This document shows, one piece after another, positions 43,263-53,099 of a DNA stretch of 64,000 bases. The DNA lies in NCBI RefSeq assembly GCF_025979885.1, contig NZ_CP110139.1:4422001-4486000 (forward strand). Reading direction: 5' to 3'. Made by a program: the position numbers and the translations under genes. The notes beneath the pieces were generated by a model that was not told where the DNA came from, did no database searches, and saw only the letters and a program-made list of their open reading frames with translations. Source of the stretch: Hymenobacter sp. YIM 151500-1 (GTDB lineage Bacteria > Bacteroidota > Bacteroidia > Cytophagales > Hymenobacteraceae). Each line of letters begins with the position of its first letter. The first letter of the stretch is position 1.

Positions 43263-43964
43263 TCAATTGTCCGTGTTGAACTTGTAGCCGACGCCTTTGA
43301 TGGTCTGGATGTGGTGGTCGCCGACTTTCTCGCGCACTTTGCGCACGTGCACATCCACGGTGCGGGCCAGCACAAACACGTCGTTGCCCCAGATATTTTG
43401 CAGCAGCTCGTCGCGGCCGAAGACCTTGTGGGGCGAGGCCGCCAGGAAAGCCAGCAGCTCAAACTCCTTTTTGGGCAGCGTAATCTTGCGGCCTTCCTGG
43501 TACACGGCAAAGCCGGTGCGGTCAATCTTGAGGCCGTTGATTTCGATGGTGTCGGACTGAGCCTGGGGGTCTTTGTCGCGGCGCACGAAGGCGGCCAAGC
43601 GGCTCATCAGGGCCCGGGGCTTGATGGGCTTGGCAATGAAGTCGTCGGCGCCGGCCTCGAAGGCGGCCACTTCCGAAAACTCCTCGGCCCGCGCCGTCAG
43701 GAAGATGATGTAGGTGTCCTTGAACTTGGGCATGTCGCGCAGCTGGCGGCAGGCGGCGATGCCGTCGAGGTGGGGCATCATCACGTCGAGTAGGATGATG
43801 TCGGGGCCGAACTGCGGGGCCACCTCCAGGGCCTTGCGGCCGTCGGGGGCGGAGGCTACCTCGTAGCCCTCTTTGCGCAGGTTGTACTCCAGCAGCTCCA
43901 CGATGTCGGGGTCATCGTCAACTACCAGAATCTTGTAAGCCGTGGGGGAGGAGGATAGTTGCAC
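43263..43964 (-). CDS. PhoB/OmpR-family response regulator
   Basis: A 233-residue regulator. GTG 43964 is preferred because it puts KILVVDDDPD at residue 11; a longer frame upstream adds 30 unlikely residues. Acidic pocket DDD (16-18), phospho-acceptor Asp60 in LLDVMMP, and KPIKP near 110 mark the receiver. The C-terminal winged helix (RTVDVHVRKVREKVGDHHIQ, GVGYKFN) is of the OmpR/PhoB class. Paired with the PhoR-like kinase downstream. Confidence 0.93.
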   Translation of the reverse strand: MQLSSSPTAYKILVVDDDPDIVELLEYNLRKEGYEVASAPDGRKALEVAPQFGPDIILLDVMMPHLDGIAACRQLRDMPKFKDTYIIFLTARAEEFSEVAAFEAGADDFIAKPIKPRALMSRLAAFVRRDKDPQAQSDTIEINGLKIDRTGFAVYQEGRKITLPKKEFELLAFLAASPHKVFGRDELLQNIWGNDVFVLARTVDVHVRKVREKVGDHHIQTIKGVGYKFNTDN

Positions 43965-44049
43965 AGGCCGGAGAGGTTTGGGGTAGAACAAAATGCGCGA
44001 GGACAAAAGTACCGCCGGGCGGCGGGCGCGGCGTGTTACGTTTTCGTTA

Positions 44050-44184
44050 ATCACAGATTGTGCAGATTATGTTGATTTCGCTGATTCCTAAGTCAGGAAC
44101 GAACAAGCCAGCGCAGGACCAGAACGTGCTGATGCTCTGGCTGAAAGAATCTGTGTTATCCATTTAATCTGCATAATCTGTGAT
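44050..44184. repeat. Palindrome, AATCTGTG family, copy 1
   Basis: Twenty-base arms (44050-44069, ATCACAGATTGTGCAGATTA, and 44165-44184) match with one mismatch; related words continue inward (GATTTCGCTGATTC against GAATCTGTG). It lies between the response regulator gene and the DUF3108 gene, both on the minus strand. Confidence 0.82.
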
Positions 44185-44186
44185 AA

Positions 44187-44214
44187 AGAAAGCGGCCCCC
44201 AATGGGAGCCGCTT
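44187..44214 (-). terminator. Terminator of the DUF3108 gene
   Basis: AGCGGCCCCC/GGGAGCCGCT stem; read on the minus strand it ends in CTTTCTTTAT, next to the stop codon at 44223. Confidence 0.6.
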
Positions 44215-44222
44215 CGCAAGTG

Positions 44223-45050
44223 TCAGTTCTTAGCCACCAGATTCAGTCGGTTTCGGAGGCCGTGGTACTTGTACATGTCTACCTTGACCGAGCCCACAAA
44301 CATTTCGGCTTGGATGAGCACTGGTATCTTATTTCGGTCGTCGGAGAGGTAGACGGAAATGGCGTTTTCGCCGCGGAACAGCTTATTGCTGGGCATCTTG
44401 GGCGTGAGGCGGATGGCCCGGATGACGCCAGCCTTGGTTTCGACGGTTTCGCGGCCCCGGTAGGTCACGTCCATATTAAACACCTCCTCGTCGAAAAAGC
44501 CCTGCACCTTGATGACCTCGCCCACGCGGCGCTGGTCGTAGTTGAGAGTGCGCAGGAAGTAGAAGCCGCTCACGATGTCCTGCACGTTGTTGGGCACTTT
44601 GAACGTGCCGCGCTTGGGCTCGTCCTTGTCTTTCTTGCGGCTTTCCACCTGGGCCAGGTCCTTCAAATGGTCGAAGTCGACGGTTTCCTTTTTGCGGTAG
44701 TTGTTTTCCTCGATGTTGCGGAAAAACTTCTGGGGCAAGATGCTGGTCGTGTCAATATAGGAACGCCAGGTGTCCCGGATGCGCAGAAAGAAGTCGAACG
44801 AGCCAATGGTGCGGCCCGTAACGGTGGCCTTGTAGCAGGGCCGGTCGTTGACGCGGTGAATATCGTCGGACAGCTCGATGGTGGCGTCGGCGGCGTTAAT
44901 CAGGCCGTAGTGTACTTTGTAGTGCAGCACTTCGCCCCGCCCAAAGCTGCTGTTGGGGATGGAACGCGGAGCATCGAAAGGGCCGAAAGCGAAAAGCAGG
45001 GCTGCCAGCGGCAAGAGCAAAGCAGGGAAACAGAGCCAGCGGCGGTTCAT
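44223..45050 (-). CDS. Exported DUF3108 protein
   Basis: A 275-residue protein; ATG 45050 starts a signal peptide or anchor (MNRRWLCFPALLLPLAALLF). DUF3108 features are GEVLHYKVHYGLINAADATI, RTIGSFDFFLRIRDTWRSYI and FFRNIEENNYRKKE. The family is beta-rich and periplasmic, with unknown function. It has its own terminator and lies between recA and the two-component genes. Confidence 0.82.
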   Translation of the reverse strand: MNRRWLCFPALLLPLAALLFAFGPFDAPRSIPNSSFGRGEVLHYKVHYGLINAADATIELSDDIHRVNDRPCYKATVTGRTIGSFDFFLRIRDTWRSYIDTTSILPQKFFRNIEENNYRKKETVDFDHLKDLAQVESRKKDKDEPKRGTFKVPNNVQDIVSGFYFLRTLNYDQRRVGEVIKVQGFFDEEVFNMDVTYRGRETVETKAGVIRAIRLTPKMPSNKLFRGENAISVYLSDDRNKIPVLIQAEMFVGSVKVDMYKYHGLRNRLNLVAKN

Positions 45051-45309
45051 GAATAGCGGCAAAAAGGAGTACAGCCGGTTCCTTCTCAAATGCGGTGCCA
45101 GCAAATATACACGGAATTACAGCTCAGGTGCGGGGTGTGAAATGGTGGAATAAGGGTGTTGATGAGCTGTCATTGCGAGGCCGCAGGACGACGCAAGCTG
45201 TCCTTTTACCTCTCACAAAGCCCAGACTCTCCAAAGCCCTGCCATTGCCTCACCTCCCGGCCCCCTACGTCGCTTGATGCGCGAAATGAAAAAGGAGAGA
45301 GCTCACCAC
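45051..45309. other. Intergenic region between recA and the DUF3108 gene
   Basis: No gene seen. The segment 45166-45204 (TGTCATTGCGAGGCCGCAGG, then ACGACGCAAGCTGTCC) resembles half of the GTCATTGCGAGG-type repeat common in bacterial genomes, without a complementary arm. The promoter of the DUF3108 gene should lie near 45060-45120 but is not clear. Confidence 0.45.
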
Positions 45310-45347
45310 GAAAAAGCCCCATCGGAGTTTCGATGGGGCTTTTTTTC
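45310..45347 (-). terminator. recA terminator
   Basis: AAAAAGCCCCATCG pairs with CGATGGGGCTTTTTTT around GAGTTT; minus-strand reading gives a strong stem and T-run ~20 bp after the recA stop codon. Confidence 0.92.
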
Positions 45348-45367
45348 AGAGACAATAAAGCTAGAGC

Positions 45368-46456
45368 TTATTCCTGGTCGTCGTCTTCGTCAACGGTGCG
45401 GTCTTCGGGGATGGCGGCCAGCACGGCTTCGGGCTCACCTTTTACCATCTGCCGAATCTGGGCTTCGATTTTGTCGGCCAGCTCGGGGTTGTCGTGGAGC
45501 ACGGTTTTCACACCTTCACGGCCCTGGCCCAGGCGGTTGCCGTCGTAGGAGAACCAGGAGCCCGACTTGGCAATGATACCCATATCCACGCCCAGGTCCA
45601 GAATCTCACCTACTTTCGAGATGCCTTCGTTGTAGATGATGTCGAACTCAATCACCTTGAAGGGCGGGGCTACTTTGTTTTTCACCACCTTCACCTTGGT
45701 GCGGTTACCGGTTACGTTGTCCTTGTCCTCCTTGATCTGGCCGATACGACGGATGTCGAGGCGGACGGAGGCGTAGAACTTCAGCGCGTTACCACCGGTG
45801 GTGGTTTCGGGCGAGCCGAACATTACGCCAATCTTTTCACGCAGCTGGTTGATGAAGATACAGCAGCAGCCGGTTTTGTTGATGGTGCCGGTGAGCTTGC
45901 GCAGGGCCTGGCTCATGAGGCGGGCGTGCAGGCCCACTTTCGAGTCGCCCATGTCGCCTTCCAGTTCGCCTTTGGGTACCAGGGCGGCTACGGAGTCAAT
46001 AACGATGATGTCGATGGCACCGGATGAAATCAGCTGGTCGGCAATTTCGAGGGCTTGCTCACCATTGTCGGGCTGGGCGATGAGCAGGTTTTCGGTATCG
46101 ATGCCCAGCTTCTCAGCGTAGCTCTTATCAAAGGCGTGCTCGGCGTCGATGAAGGCCGCAATGCCACCTTTCTTCTGCGCTTCGGCGATGCAGTGCATAG
46201 TTAGCGTCGTCTTACCCGACGACTCCGGCCCATAGATTTCGACCACGCGGCCTTTGGGCAGCCCACCCACACCGAGAGCAATGTCGAGGCCCAGCGAACC
46301 GGTGCTGATGACTTCCACATCCGTCACCTTGTTGTCGCTCAGCTTCATGACCGTGCCCTTGCCGTAGTTCTTGTCCAGCTTGTCAAGCGTCAGCTGGAGG
46401 GCTTTCATTTTCTCCGCAGCGACGTTGGGCGCGGCTTTGTCAGTGGTTGCAGCCAT
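45368..46456 (-). CDS. recA: Recombinase RecA
   Basis: A 362-residue RecA; ATG 46456 is chosen since the upstream extension is not conserved. Walker A GPESSGKTT, Walker B IIVIDSVAAL, L1 (GLHARLMSQALRKL) and L2 (INQLREKIGVMFGSPETTTG) are intact. The acidic C-terminal tail ends DEDDDQE. It catalyses strand exchange and LexA-type co-proteolysis. Stand-alone gene with its own promoter and terminator. Confidence 0.98.
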   Translation of the reverse strand: MAATTDKAAPNVAAEKMKALQLTLDKLDKNYGKGTVMKLSDNKVTDVEVISTGSLGLDIALGVGGLPKGRVVEIYGPESSGKTTLTMHCIAEAQKKGGIAAFIDAEHAFDKSYAEKLGIDTENLLIAQPDNGEQALEIADQLISSGAIDIIVIDSVAALVPKGELEGDMGDSKVGLHARLMSQALRKLTGTINKTGCCCIFINQLREKIGVMFGSPETTTGGNALKFYASVRLDIRRIGQIKEDKDNVTGNRTKVKVVKNKVAPPFKVIEFDIIYNEGISKVGEILDLGVDMGIIAKSGSWFSYDGNRLGQGREGVKTVLHDNPELADKIEAQIRQMVKGEPEAVLAAIPEDRTVDEDDDQE

Positions 46457-46492
46457 TAGAAATGGAGTTGAAATATTTGAATTAGGTTTGGT

Positions 46493-46522
46493 GAAAGTAC
46501 CAGTTTGCTTGCTGCCGTGCAA
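46493..46522 (-). promoter_or_regulatory. recA promoter
   Basis: On the minus strand TTG (46520-46522) is followed after 20 bases by TACTTTC (46493-46499), close to TANNTTTG. It lies ~40 bp before the ATG. No obvious SOS-box palindrome was recognised. Confidence 0.5.
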
Positions 46523-46622
46523 CTCTGAGCAGGGCCTTCTAAAAAGGCCGTGGAGGCTGGTTTCTGGCGGCTTTTTCTAACACAGGAGTACCCGGTTTCG
46601 TGCCGGCCGAGCGAAGAAATAT

Positions 46623-47771
46623 ATGAGAAAATATTTGCTAAAGGTATTAGCCGTTGGGGCTCTGCTGCTTACGGCGCAACAAGGGCTGGCCCAATTGGAC
46701 AACCGGGCGTTTCTGCGTCCCATGCCCGTGGGCCCCGCCTACGAGCGGCAGCTGCGCCTCGATGTGGAAGCATTTCTCTTCAACAAGGACAACGAGTATT
46801 TCAACAAGATTGACGAAGGCCGGACTTACTTCGGGACGCAGCTGGCGCCGCGCCTGGTGTACTTTCCCAGCGCCAGCTTGCGGGTGGAGGCGGGCGTGTT
46901 TCTCTGGAAAGACTACGGCACGCCGCGGCTGCGGCAGGTGCGGCCGCTGCTCACGGTGAAGTACCAGCACGGTTCGCACCGCATCTTATTCGGCAACATC
47001 CAGGGGCACTTGCACCACGGCTACATCGAGCCGCTGTTCGATTTCGAGCGGGTTATTACCAACCGCCTCGAAGAAGGCCTGCAGTACCAGCTGCAAAAGC
47101 CCCGGCTCAGCCTCGATGCGTGGGTGGACTGGCAGCGGCAGCAGTACCGGTTCAGCAACTTTCAGGAGGAAGTGGCTGGCGGCCTGGCGGCTGAAGCTAC
47201 CGTGCTGGGCGACTCGACGGGCTGGTGGCTACGCGTGCCGGTGCAGTTTACGGCCACGCACCGCGGCGGGCAGCTCGACACCATCGACACGCCGCTGCAA
47301 ACCTTGTTCAACGTGGCTAGTGGCCTGCGGGTGCGCAAGCCCACGGCCGCGCGCTGGGTGCGGGCCGTGCACTTCGACGGCTACCTCACCTACTTCAACG
47401 ACTATTCCTTTACCCGGCAACTGCCCTTCGCCGATGGCACCGGCCTCTACCTGAATGCCGGCGCCGACACGCCGCTCTCGAACCTGCAAGTGGCGTATTG
47501 GCGGGGCAACGGCTTTACCTCGCCGATTGGGGGCCGGTTGTACCGCTCGGTTTCCAGCACCGTCAACAACCCCGACTACGTGGAGAAAAACCGGCAGCTG
47601 CTCATTCTGCGCGTGCTGCGCGACTACCGCCTGCCCGGCAACCTCCTCCTTACCACCCGCTTCGAGCCGCTCTACGACCTCAACCACGGCCTGTTCGACT
47701 TCTCCTTCGCGCTTTATTTCAATTTCAACCCAAGCTTCCTGCTAACCACCGTGCGCCGGGGTGTGGAATAG
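46623..47771 (+). CDS. Putative outer-membrane beta-barrel protein
   Basis: A 382-residue protein with a signal peptide (MRKYLLKVLAVGALLLTAQQ, cut near GLAQ). The body consists of alternating strands rich in Tyr/Arg/Phe (YFGTQLAPRLVYFPSASLRV, VRPLLTVKYQHGSHRILFGN) and looks like a barrel of 14-18 strands. No family name is recognised. It is divergent from recA across a 166-bp gap. A role in uptake or the envelope is possible. Confidence 0.68.
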   Translation: MRKYLLKVLAVGALLLTAQQGLAQLDNRAFLRPMPVGPAYERQLRLDVEAFLFNKDNEYFNKIDEGRTYFGTQLAPRLVYFPSASLRVEAGVFLWKDYGTPRLRQVRPLLTVKYQHGSHRILFGNIQGHLHHGYIEPLFDFERVITNRLEEGLQYQLQKPRLSLDAWVDWQRQQYRFSNFQEEVAGGLAAEATVLGDSTGWWLRVPVQFTATHRGGQLDTIDTPLQTLFNVASGLRVRKPTAARWVRAVHFDGYLTYFNDYSFTRQLPFADGTGLYLNAGADTPLSNLQVAYWRGNGFTSPIGGRLYRSVSSTVNNPDYVEKNRQLLILRVLRDYRLPGNLLLTTRFEPLYDLNHGLFDFSFALYFNFNPSFLLTTVRRGVE

Positions 47772-47825
47772 GTTGCAGCGCAGGTTTCCGGGCGGTGCTC
47801 ACCAACGCCACGGCTTGTAGCCAGC

Positions 47826-48440
47826 TTAGGATGGTGAGTTGAGGCTTGCGTCGCCTGCATCAGTCAGCCTCAGCGAGTAGTACAGAATCTCTGATTCTGC
47901 GGGGTTGAGCTTGCGCAGGGGCCAGGGGCGCGGGCGGGGCGGGAGCAGGGTGAAGCCGACGGCCTCGGCTACGGCGCAGCTGCGGGGGTTGTTGGTGCGG
48001 CAGCGCACCAGCAGCCGGGTGGCGCCCAGCGTCCCGAAGCCAAAGGGCAGCACCGCGCGCAGGGCCTCGCGGGCGTAGCCGTGGCCCTCGGCTTCGGGGG
48101 CCAGGTAATACCCAATTTCGACGGTGATGGGGCCGGCCCAGTTGGGCTTGAGGCTGATGTCGCCGAGGTACTGGCCGGTGGCGCGCAGCCAGATGCCCAG
48201 CACGTACAAGTGGCCGGCCTGCCAGTCGTGGTGGAAGGTGGCCAGCACCCGCGCCGCATCAAGTGGGGTTTGCACGGCGGCCTCGCGGGCCGGAAACGAT
48301 GGGCGCAGCCGGGCGCGGCTGGCGTCGAGCAGGGCGAAGAAATCGGCTTGGTCGGTGGGCAGGTAGGGGCGCAGAACGAGCCGCTGGGAGTGCAGCGGCT
48401 CGCCCGCCAGCGCAGCAGAAGGCGGCACAGCGGCGTACAT
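47826..48440 (-). CDS. GNAT-family N-acetyltransferase
   Basis: A 204-residue protein (ATG 48440; a start ten codons upstream at 48470 is possible). It has the RimJ/RimL-type GNAT layout: LHSQRLVLRPYLPTDQADFF at the N-terminus, GDISLKPNWAGPITVEIGYY, then the acetyl-CoA loop around EAEGHGYAREALRAVLPFGF, and ATRLLVRCRTNNPRSCAVAE. Substrate unknown; ribosomal-protein or small-molecule amines are typical for this branch. Confidence 0.85.
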   Translation of the reverse strand: MYAAVPPSAALAGEPLHSQRLVLRPYLPTDQADFFALLDASRARLRPSFPAREAAVQTPLDAARVLATFHHDWQAGHLYVLGIWLRATGQYLGDISLKPNWAGPITVEIGYYLAPEAEGHGYAREALRAVLPFGFGTLGATRLLVRCRTNNPRSCAVAEAVGFTLLPPRPRPWPLRKLNPAESEILYYSLRLTDAGDASLNSPS

Positions 48441-48637
48441 GATTTTGGGCGAGAACAGGGAAGAAGGCAACCAGCCGGCCCTGCGCGCGGTGGCCTGGGC
48501 TACTACAGCTGTACGGTAGAAACCTGCGTGCCGGCTTATCGTTCAGAAAAACGGCTGTTTGCAGCTAGCGTAGCCCTGGCTAACACCTACAGCCGCATGT
48601 ACTCCCCTTTACTTTTCACTTAAACCAGGTTGTTATC

Positions 48638-49504
48638 ATGAGAAGATTGGAAAACAAAGTTGCTATTGTAACGGGCGGCGGCTCTGGCATCGGCGAAGCC
48701 ATCAGCAAAAAGTTTGCCCGCGAAGGCGCCGCCGTAGTCGTCGTCGGCCTCGACGATGACCCGGTGCGCGAGGTAGTAGATGAGATTCTGGCCGAAGGCG
48801 GCCGCGCCATTGGCTACCTCGGCGACATTTCGCACCAGGAGGTGGCCGAAGCCTGCGTGAAAGCCGCCGTGCAGGAGTTTGGCAAGCTTGATATTCTCAT
48901 CAACAACGCCGGCGTGTTCCCGGCCACGTCTACGCTCGACAAGTATCCCGTGGATGCTTTCGAGTACATGGTAAAAAACAACATCTACTCGGCCTTCATG
49001 ATGAGCCGGGCCGCCCTGCCCCACCTCCAGAAAACCCGCGGCAATATTGTGTCGGCGGGCTCGGAAGCCGGCTGGATGGGCATTGCCGAAAACACGCCGT
49101 ACGGAGGCACCAAAGGCTTCATCCACGCCTTTATGAAAGGCCTGGCCGTGGAGCAGGCTAAGGAAGGCGTGCGCTGCAACTGTGTCTGCCCCGGCCCCAT
49201 CGACACGGCCTGGACCCACAAGGAAACCGGCCCCATGAGCAGCAAAATGGAGAAACAGGCCGTGGAAGGCACGCCCATGGGCCGCCGCGGCACCCCCGAA
49301 GAAGTAGCCAACGTGTACCTGTTCCTGGCCTCCGACGAAGCCAGCTACGTGACGGGTGCGCTGTACTTCGTGGATGGTGGCGTCACGAACTCCAAAGGCC
49401 CGCACGGCGCCGAGGTGCCCAGCAGCCTTAAAAAGGAGCCCGTCGGTGAGCTAGACCTGCAACATGCTATGGACGGCAACACCAAAGTCCGCAAAGAAGC
49501 CTAA
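48638..49504 (+). CDS. SDR-family NAD(P)-dependent oxidoreductase
   Basis: A 288-residue classical short-chain dehydrogenase. TGGGSGIGEA binds the cofactor, NNAG (ILINNAGVF) stabilises the sheet, and Ser in VSAGSEAGW with YGGTK supply catalytic Ser-Tyr-Lys. GALYFVDGGVTNSKGP is the C-terminal signature. An extra ~35-residue polar tail follows. Glucose-1-dehydrogenase-like by general look; substrate unknown. Confidence 0.9.
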   Translation: MRRLENKVAIVTGGGSGIGEAISKKFAREGAAVVVVGLDDDPVREVVDEILAEGGRAIGYLGDISHQEVAEACVKAAVQEFGKLDILINNAGVFPATSTLDKYPVDAFEYMVKNNIYSAFMMSRAALPHLQKTRGNIVSAGSEAGWMGIAENTPYGGTKGFIHAFMKGLAVEQAKEGVRCNCVCPGPIDTAWTHKETGPMSSKMEKQAVEGTPMGRRGTPEEVANVYLFLASDEASYVTGALYFVDGGVTNSKGPHGAEVPSSLKKEPVGELDLQHAMDGNTKVRKEA

Positions 49505-49686
49505 ATCACAGATTATACGGATTTTAGGCTGATTGCACAGATTAGTAAACTGCAACTCTGTAATGCTTACTACTCATCCGTAGTAAAAGATAAAATCAGT
49601 TGCAACAAAAAAGGCTTGCCGGATAGCAAGCCTTTTTTGTTGTGAGTACAACCGGAAAATCTGTGCAATCAGCCCAATCTGTAATT
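49505..49686. repeat. Palindrome, AATCTGTG family, copy 2
   Basis: Left arm 49505-49544 (with GGCTGATTGCACAGATT) pairs with 49656-49686 (AATCTGTGCAATCAGCC). A normal terminator is nested inside. The right arm reaches the stop codon of the minus-strand gene ending at 49685. Confidence 0.82.
49602..49642. terminator. Bidirectional intrinsic terminator
   Basis: CAACAAAAAAGGCTTGC pairs with GCAAGCCTTTTTTGTTG around a six-base loop, between the SDR gene (+) and the 146-residue gene (-). Confidence 0.9.
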
Positions 49687-50125
49687 ATCCTTTCTGGAGT
49701 GCCGCCCCGATGCCGGAGCGGGTTTGGGGCGGACTGCCCAGGGCCTGCTGAATGCGCATGACGTTGACGAGGCGGGCGGTTTCGTTGAAGAACTCCAGGC
49801 GCCGAATCAGCATCTCCTTAGTTAGCACGCGGCCTTCCGGGGTACGCATCATGGACTTTTTGTCGTCTAGAATGCGACGCATCAGACTTTCCGTCTCCGA
49901 CTCGTGCTGCATGTACTGCTGGTGAAACTCACGCAGGCGCTCCAGGCCCTCGGTGGTGAGGCGGTACTGGGCGCCGGCCTGGTTCAGCACCTCGCACAGC
50001 ACGTACACCTCCAGCGGCAAGGAAGTGGGCAGGGCCGTAGCCCGCACGTCGAGCCCGGCCTGCAAGGCATCCAGAATAATTTCAACGTTACGCTCAAACT
50101 GCTGGTAGTAACCGGAGGCTTCCAT
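49685..50125 (-). CDS. Hypothetical protein
   Basis: A 146-residue cytosolic protein, mostly helical (NVEIILDALQAGLDVRATAL, KEMLIRRLEFFNETARLVNV). No known domain. It lies 151 bp downstream of the MoxR gene on the same strand, separated by a G-quadruplex-like palindrome. It may be a partner of MoxR by context, but nothing in the sequence proves that. Confidence 0.65.
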   Translation of the reverse strand: MEASGYYQQFERNVEIILDALQAGLDVRATALPTSLPLEVYVLCEVLNQAGAQYRLTTEGLERLREFHQQYMQHESETESLMRRILDDKKSMMRTPEGRVLTKEMLIRRLEFFNETARLVNVMRIQQALGSPPQTRSGIGAALQKG

Positions 50126-50129
50126 TTGT

Positions 50130-50274
50130 GTTAGGGACTTAGGGTCTTGGGGGCTTAGGGTCTTGGTTTTTCTGTTGGGAGTTGGCGGCTTGGCTGCTCA
50201 AATGGCTGTTCTGGATGAAATACGAAACATGTCAGAACAGCATCTAAGACCCTAAGCCCCCAAGCCCCTAAGAC
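50130..50274. repeat. Palindrome with G-quadruplex-like arm
   Basis: Left arm 50130-50165 holds G-runs of 3, 3, 5 and 3 (50133-50159) separated by ACTTA, TCTT, CTTA. Right arm 50245-50274 is the near-perfect C-rich complement. It sits between the MoxR gene and the next gene of the same strand. The single arm at 7441-7467 belongs to the same family. Confidence 0.85.
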
Positions 50275-50276
50275 CA

Positions 50277-51239
<963 letters not shown>

Positions 51240-51263
51240 ATCTATCTGTGGAGGTGAGGGGTG

Positions 51264-51363
51264 AGACCTGAGACTATGAGACATGAGAAGTGAGACGTTG
51301 TTCTGCTAGCGTTAGCAGCGCCAAAACATTGTCTCACTTCTCATGTCTCACAGTCTCAGGTCT
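51264..51363. repeat. Palindrome, GAGACATGAGAAGTGAGAC family, copy 2
   Basis: Arms of 33 bases (51264-51296 and 51331-51363) match with one mismatch. The 34-base loop contains CTGCTAGCGTTAGCAG, itself a small stem. The right arm overlaps the stop codon of the SurA-like gene (51362-51364). Copy 1 is at 40971-41068. Confidence 0.9.
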
Positions 51364-52750
51364 ACAAAGAGGAATTGAGCAGCTGGCAGCCGGAGTACTC
51401 GGGGTCTACTTCGAGGTAGACGGTGCCGCGGTTCTGGGCAAACCAGGCGTCCAGTGCTTTGTTTTTCTTTTCGTTGAGGGCGGCAGCGGCAATTTTCTGG
51501 TAGTCGTCGTTCAGGTTGGCCTGGTGGGGCGGGGTGTTCGACTTCAGCCACAGAATCCGCACGGCTTCCTTGCCATCATCGGTGCGGTAGGGGAGAGGCG
51601 GCGTGATGCTGCCCACCTTCATCGTGTCGATGGTGAAGAAGATGGCCGGGTCCAGCTTGTCCAGGGGCAGGTAGGTGCCGCCGTCCTGGCGGTTCTGCAT
51701 CAGGCCGCCGTTGCCACTGGTGCTTTTGTCGTCCGAGAAATCCTTGGCTGCCTTGGCAAACGTAATGCTGTCGGCCAAGATGCGGCGGCGCAGCTTGGCC
51801 AGCTCCTGGGCGGCCTCGCTGGCGTCGGCGGCACCGGTGGCGGGCTTGATGAGGATGTGGCGGGTGCTGAACGAGTCGCCTTTCCGCTCAATCAGCTGGA
51901 TCAGGTGGAAACCGAACTGCGACTCCACTACCGGCGACAAGCCGCCGGGCTCCAGGCGCAGGGCCGCGGCTTCGTACTCGGGCACCAGCTCCCGGCGCTT
52001 GAAGAAGCCCAGGTAGCCGCCCTCAGCCGCCGAGCCGGGATCTTCCGAAAACTGCTTGGCCAGAGTCGCGAAATCTTCACCGGCTTGGATGCGGGCCCGC
52101 AGGTCGTTGAGCTTGGTTTGGGCTTCCTGCTTGGCCTTGGAGTTGGTCTTGGCCAGCTTGATAATCTGGCCCACTTCCACCTCGGTGGAGTAGTAAGGCA
52201 GGCTGTCCTTGGGGATGCGGTTGAAGAACTGACGCACTTCGCGCGGAGTCACGCTCACCTTGCCGGCAATCTGCTCCTGCATCTTCTGCTGAATCAGCTG
52301 CTCCTTCACCTGGATGCGTAATTCTTCCTTAAGCTGCTTAATGGGCTTGTTGTAGTACTCTTCGAGCTTTTTCTCCGAGCCAATCTGCTGCACGAAGTAG
52401 GCCATGCGGCGGTCCAGCTCCCCCTTCACCTGGGCATCTTCTACCACCACCGAGTCGGTTTCGGCTTTGGCCAGCAGCAGCTTGTTCAGGGCCAGGCTTT
52501 GCAGAATGCGGCATTTCACGTCCGGGGGCAGGGGCTTGCCTTCGGCGCGGGCCACTTCCTGGGCGTAGATGTTTTCCAGGTCGGAGCGCAGCACAATCTG
52601 GTTGTCGACCTTGGCAATGATGCCGTCAACGACCTGGCGGCCCACCGGCCGGCCGATGCCGAGCTGCGCGAAGCTAGCCGTAGCCGAGGCGGCCAGCAGG
52701 ACCGCGCCCAGCAGCACGCCCCGCACCGACGTTTGCAAAAAGTGAATCAT
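51362..52750 (-). CDS. SurA-like periplasmic peptidyl-prolyl isomerase/chaperone
   Basis: A 462-residue exported protein; ATG 52750 gives a signal peptide (GVLLGAVLLAASATASFAQ). A SurA-type N-terminal helical domain (VVDGIIAKVDNQIVLRSDLE) is followed by two parvulin domains, the first around FATLAKQFSEDPGSAAEGGY and the second starting STRHILIKPA. It should assist folding of outer-membrane proteins. It lies between the MoxR gene and a parvulin lipoprotein gene, all on the minus strand. Confidence 0.88.
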   Translation of the reverse strand: MIHFLQTSVRGVLLGAVLLAASATASFAQLGIGRPVGRQVVDGIIAKVDNQIVLRSDLENIYAQEVARAEGKPLPPDVKCRILQSLALNKLLLAKAETDSVVVEDAQVKGELDRRMAYFVQQIGSEKKLEEYYNKPIKQLKEELRIQVKEQLIQQKMQEQIAGKVSVTPREVRQFFNRIPKDSLPYYSTEVEVGQIIKLAKTNSKAKQEAQTKLNDLRARIQAGEDFATLAKQFSEDPGSAAEGGYLGFFKRRELVPEYEAAALRLEPGGLSPVVESQFGFHLIQLIERKGDSFSTRHILIKPATGAADASEAAQELAKLRRRILADSITFAKAAKDFSDDKSTSGNGGLMQNRQDGGTYLPLDKLDPAIFFTIDTMKVGSITPPLPYRTDDGKEAVRILWLKSNTPPHQANLNDDYQKIAAAALNEKKNKALDAWFAQNRGTVYLEVDPEYSGCQLLNSSL

Positions 52751-52898
52751 GGAATGGGTTCTGTAACGCCTCCCGGCAAGTTGAAGTCCAAGAGGCCAGA
52801 CGGCAGGCAAAACGCCCCAAGCCGCCCGTAAATTTCACACTAAATCCTTTCTCCGGCAAAACCAACACCGGACGGGGCTGAAAAGGTCATTTTGCCTG

Positions 52899-53010
52899 AA
52901 TCGCGGATTACACGGATTTTAGGATTTCGCTGATTTTGGTAACGGTTCAGTATCTGACTGAATAGGTTGTCAAAATCCGCAAAATCAGAGTAATCCGTGC
53001 AACCCGCGCT
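52899..53010. repeat. Palindrome, AATCCGTG family, copy 3
   Basis: Left arm words GCGGATTACACGGATTTTAG and ATTTCGCTGATTTT; right arm AAAATCAGAGTAATCCGTGC and CCCGCG. Pairing is imperfect. It fills much of the 349-bp gap 52751-53099 together with the following terminator; no gene is seen there. Confidence 0.75.
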
Positions 53011-53056
53011 ACATCATCCAGAGCCGCTACTGGCCTGTAGCGTTGCACGGCGCCTC

Positions 53057-53093
53057 AGCAAAACGCCCCGGCGGCGGGCCGGGGCGTTGCTGA
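53057..53093 (-). terminator. Terminator of the parvulin lipoprotein gene
   Basis: AGCAAAACGCCCCGG pairs with CCGGGGCGTTGCT; on the minus strand the stem is followed by TTTTGCT, just after the stop codon at 53100. Confidence 0.75.
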
Positions 53094-53099
53094 AGGGCT

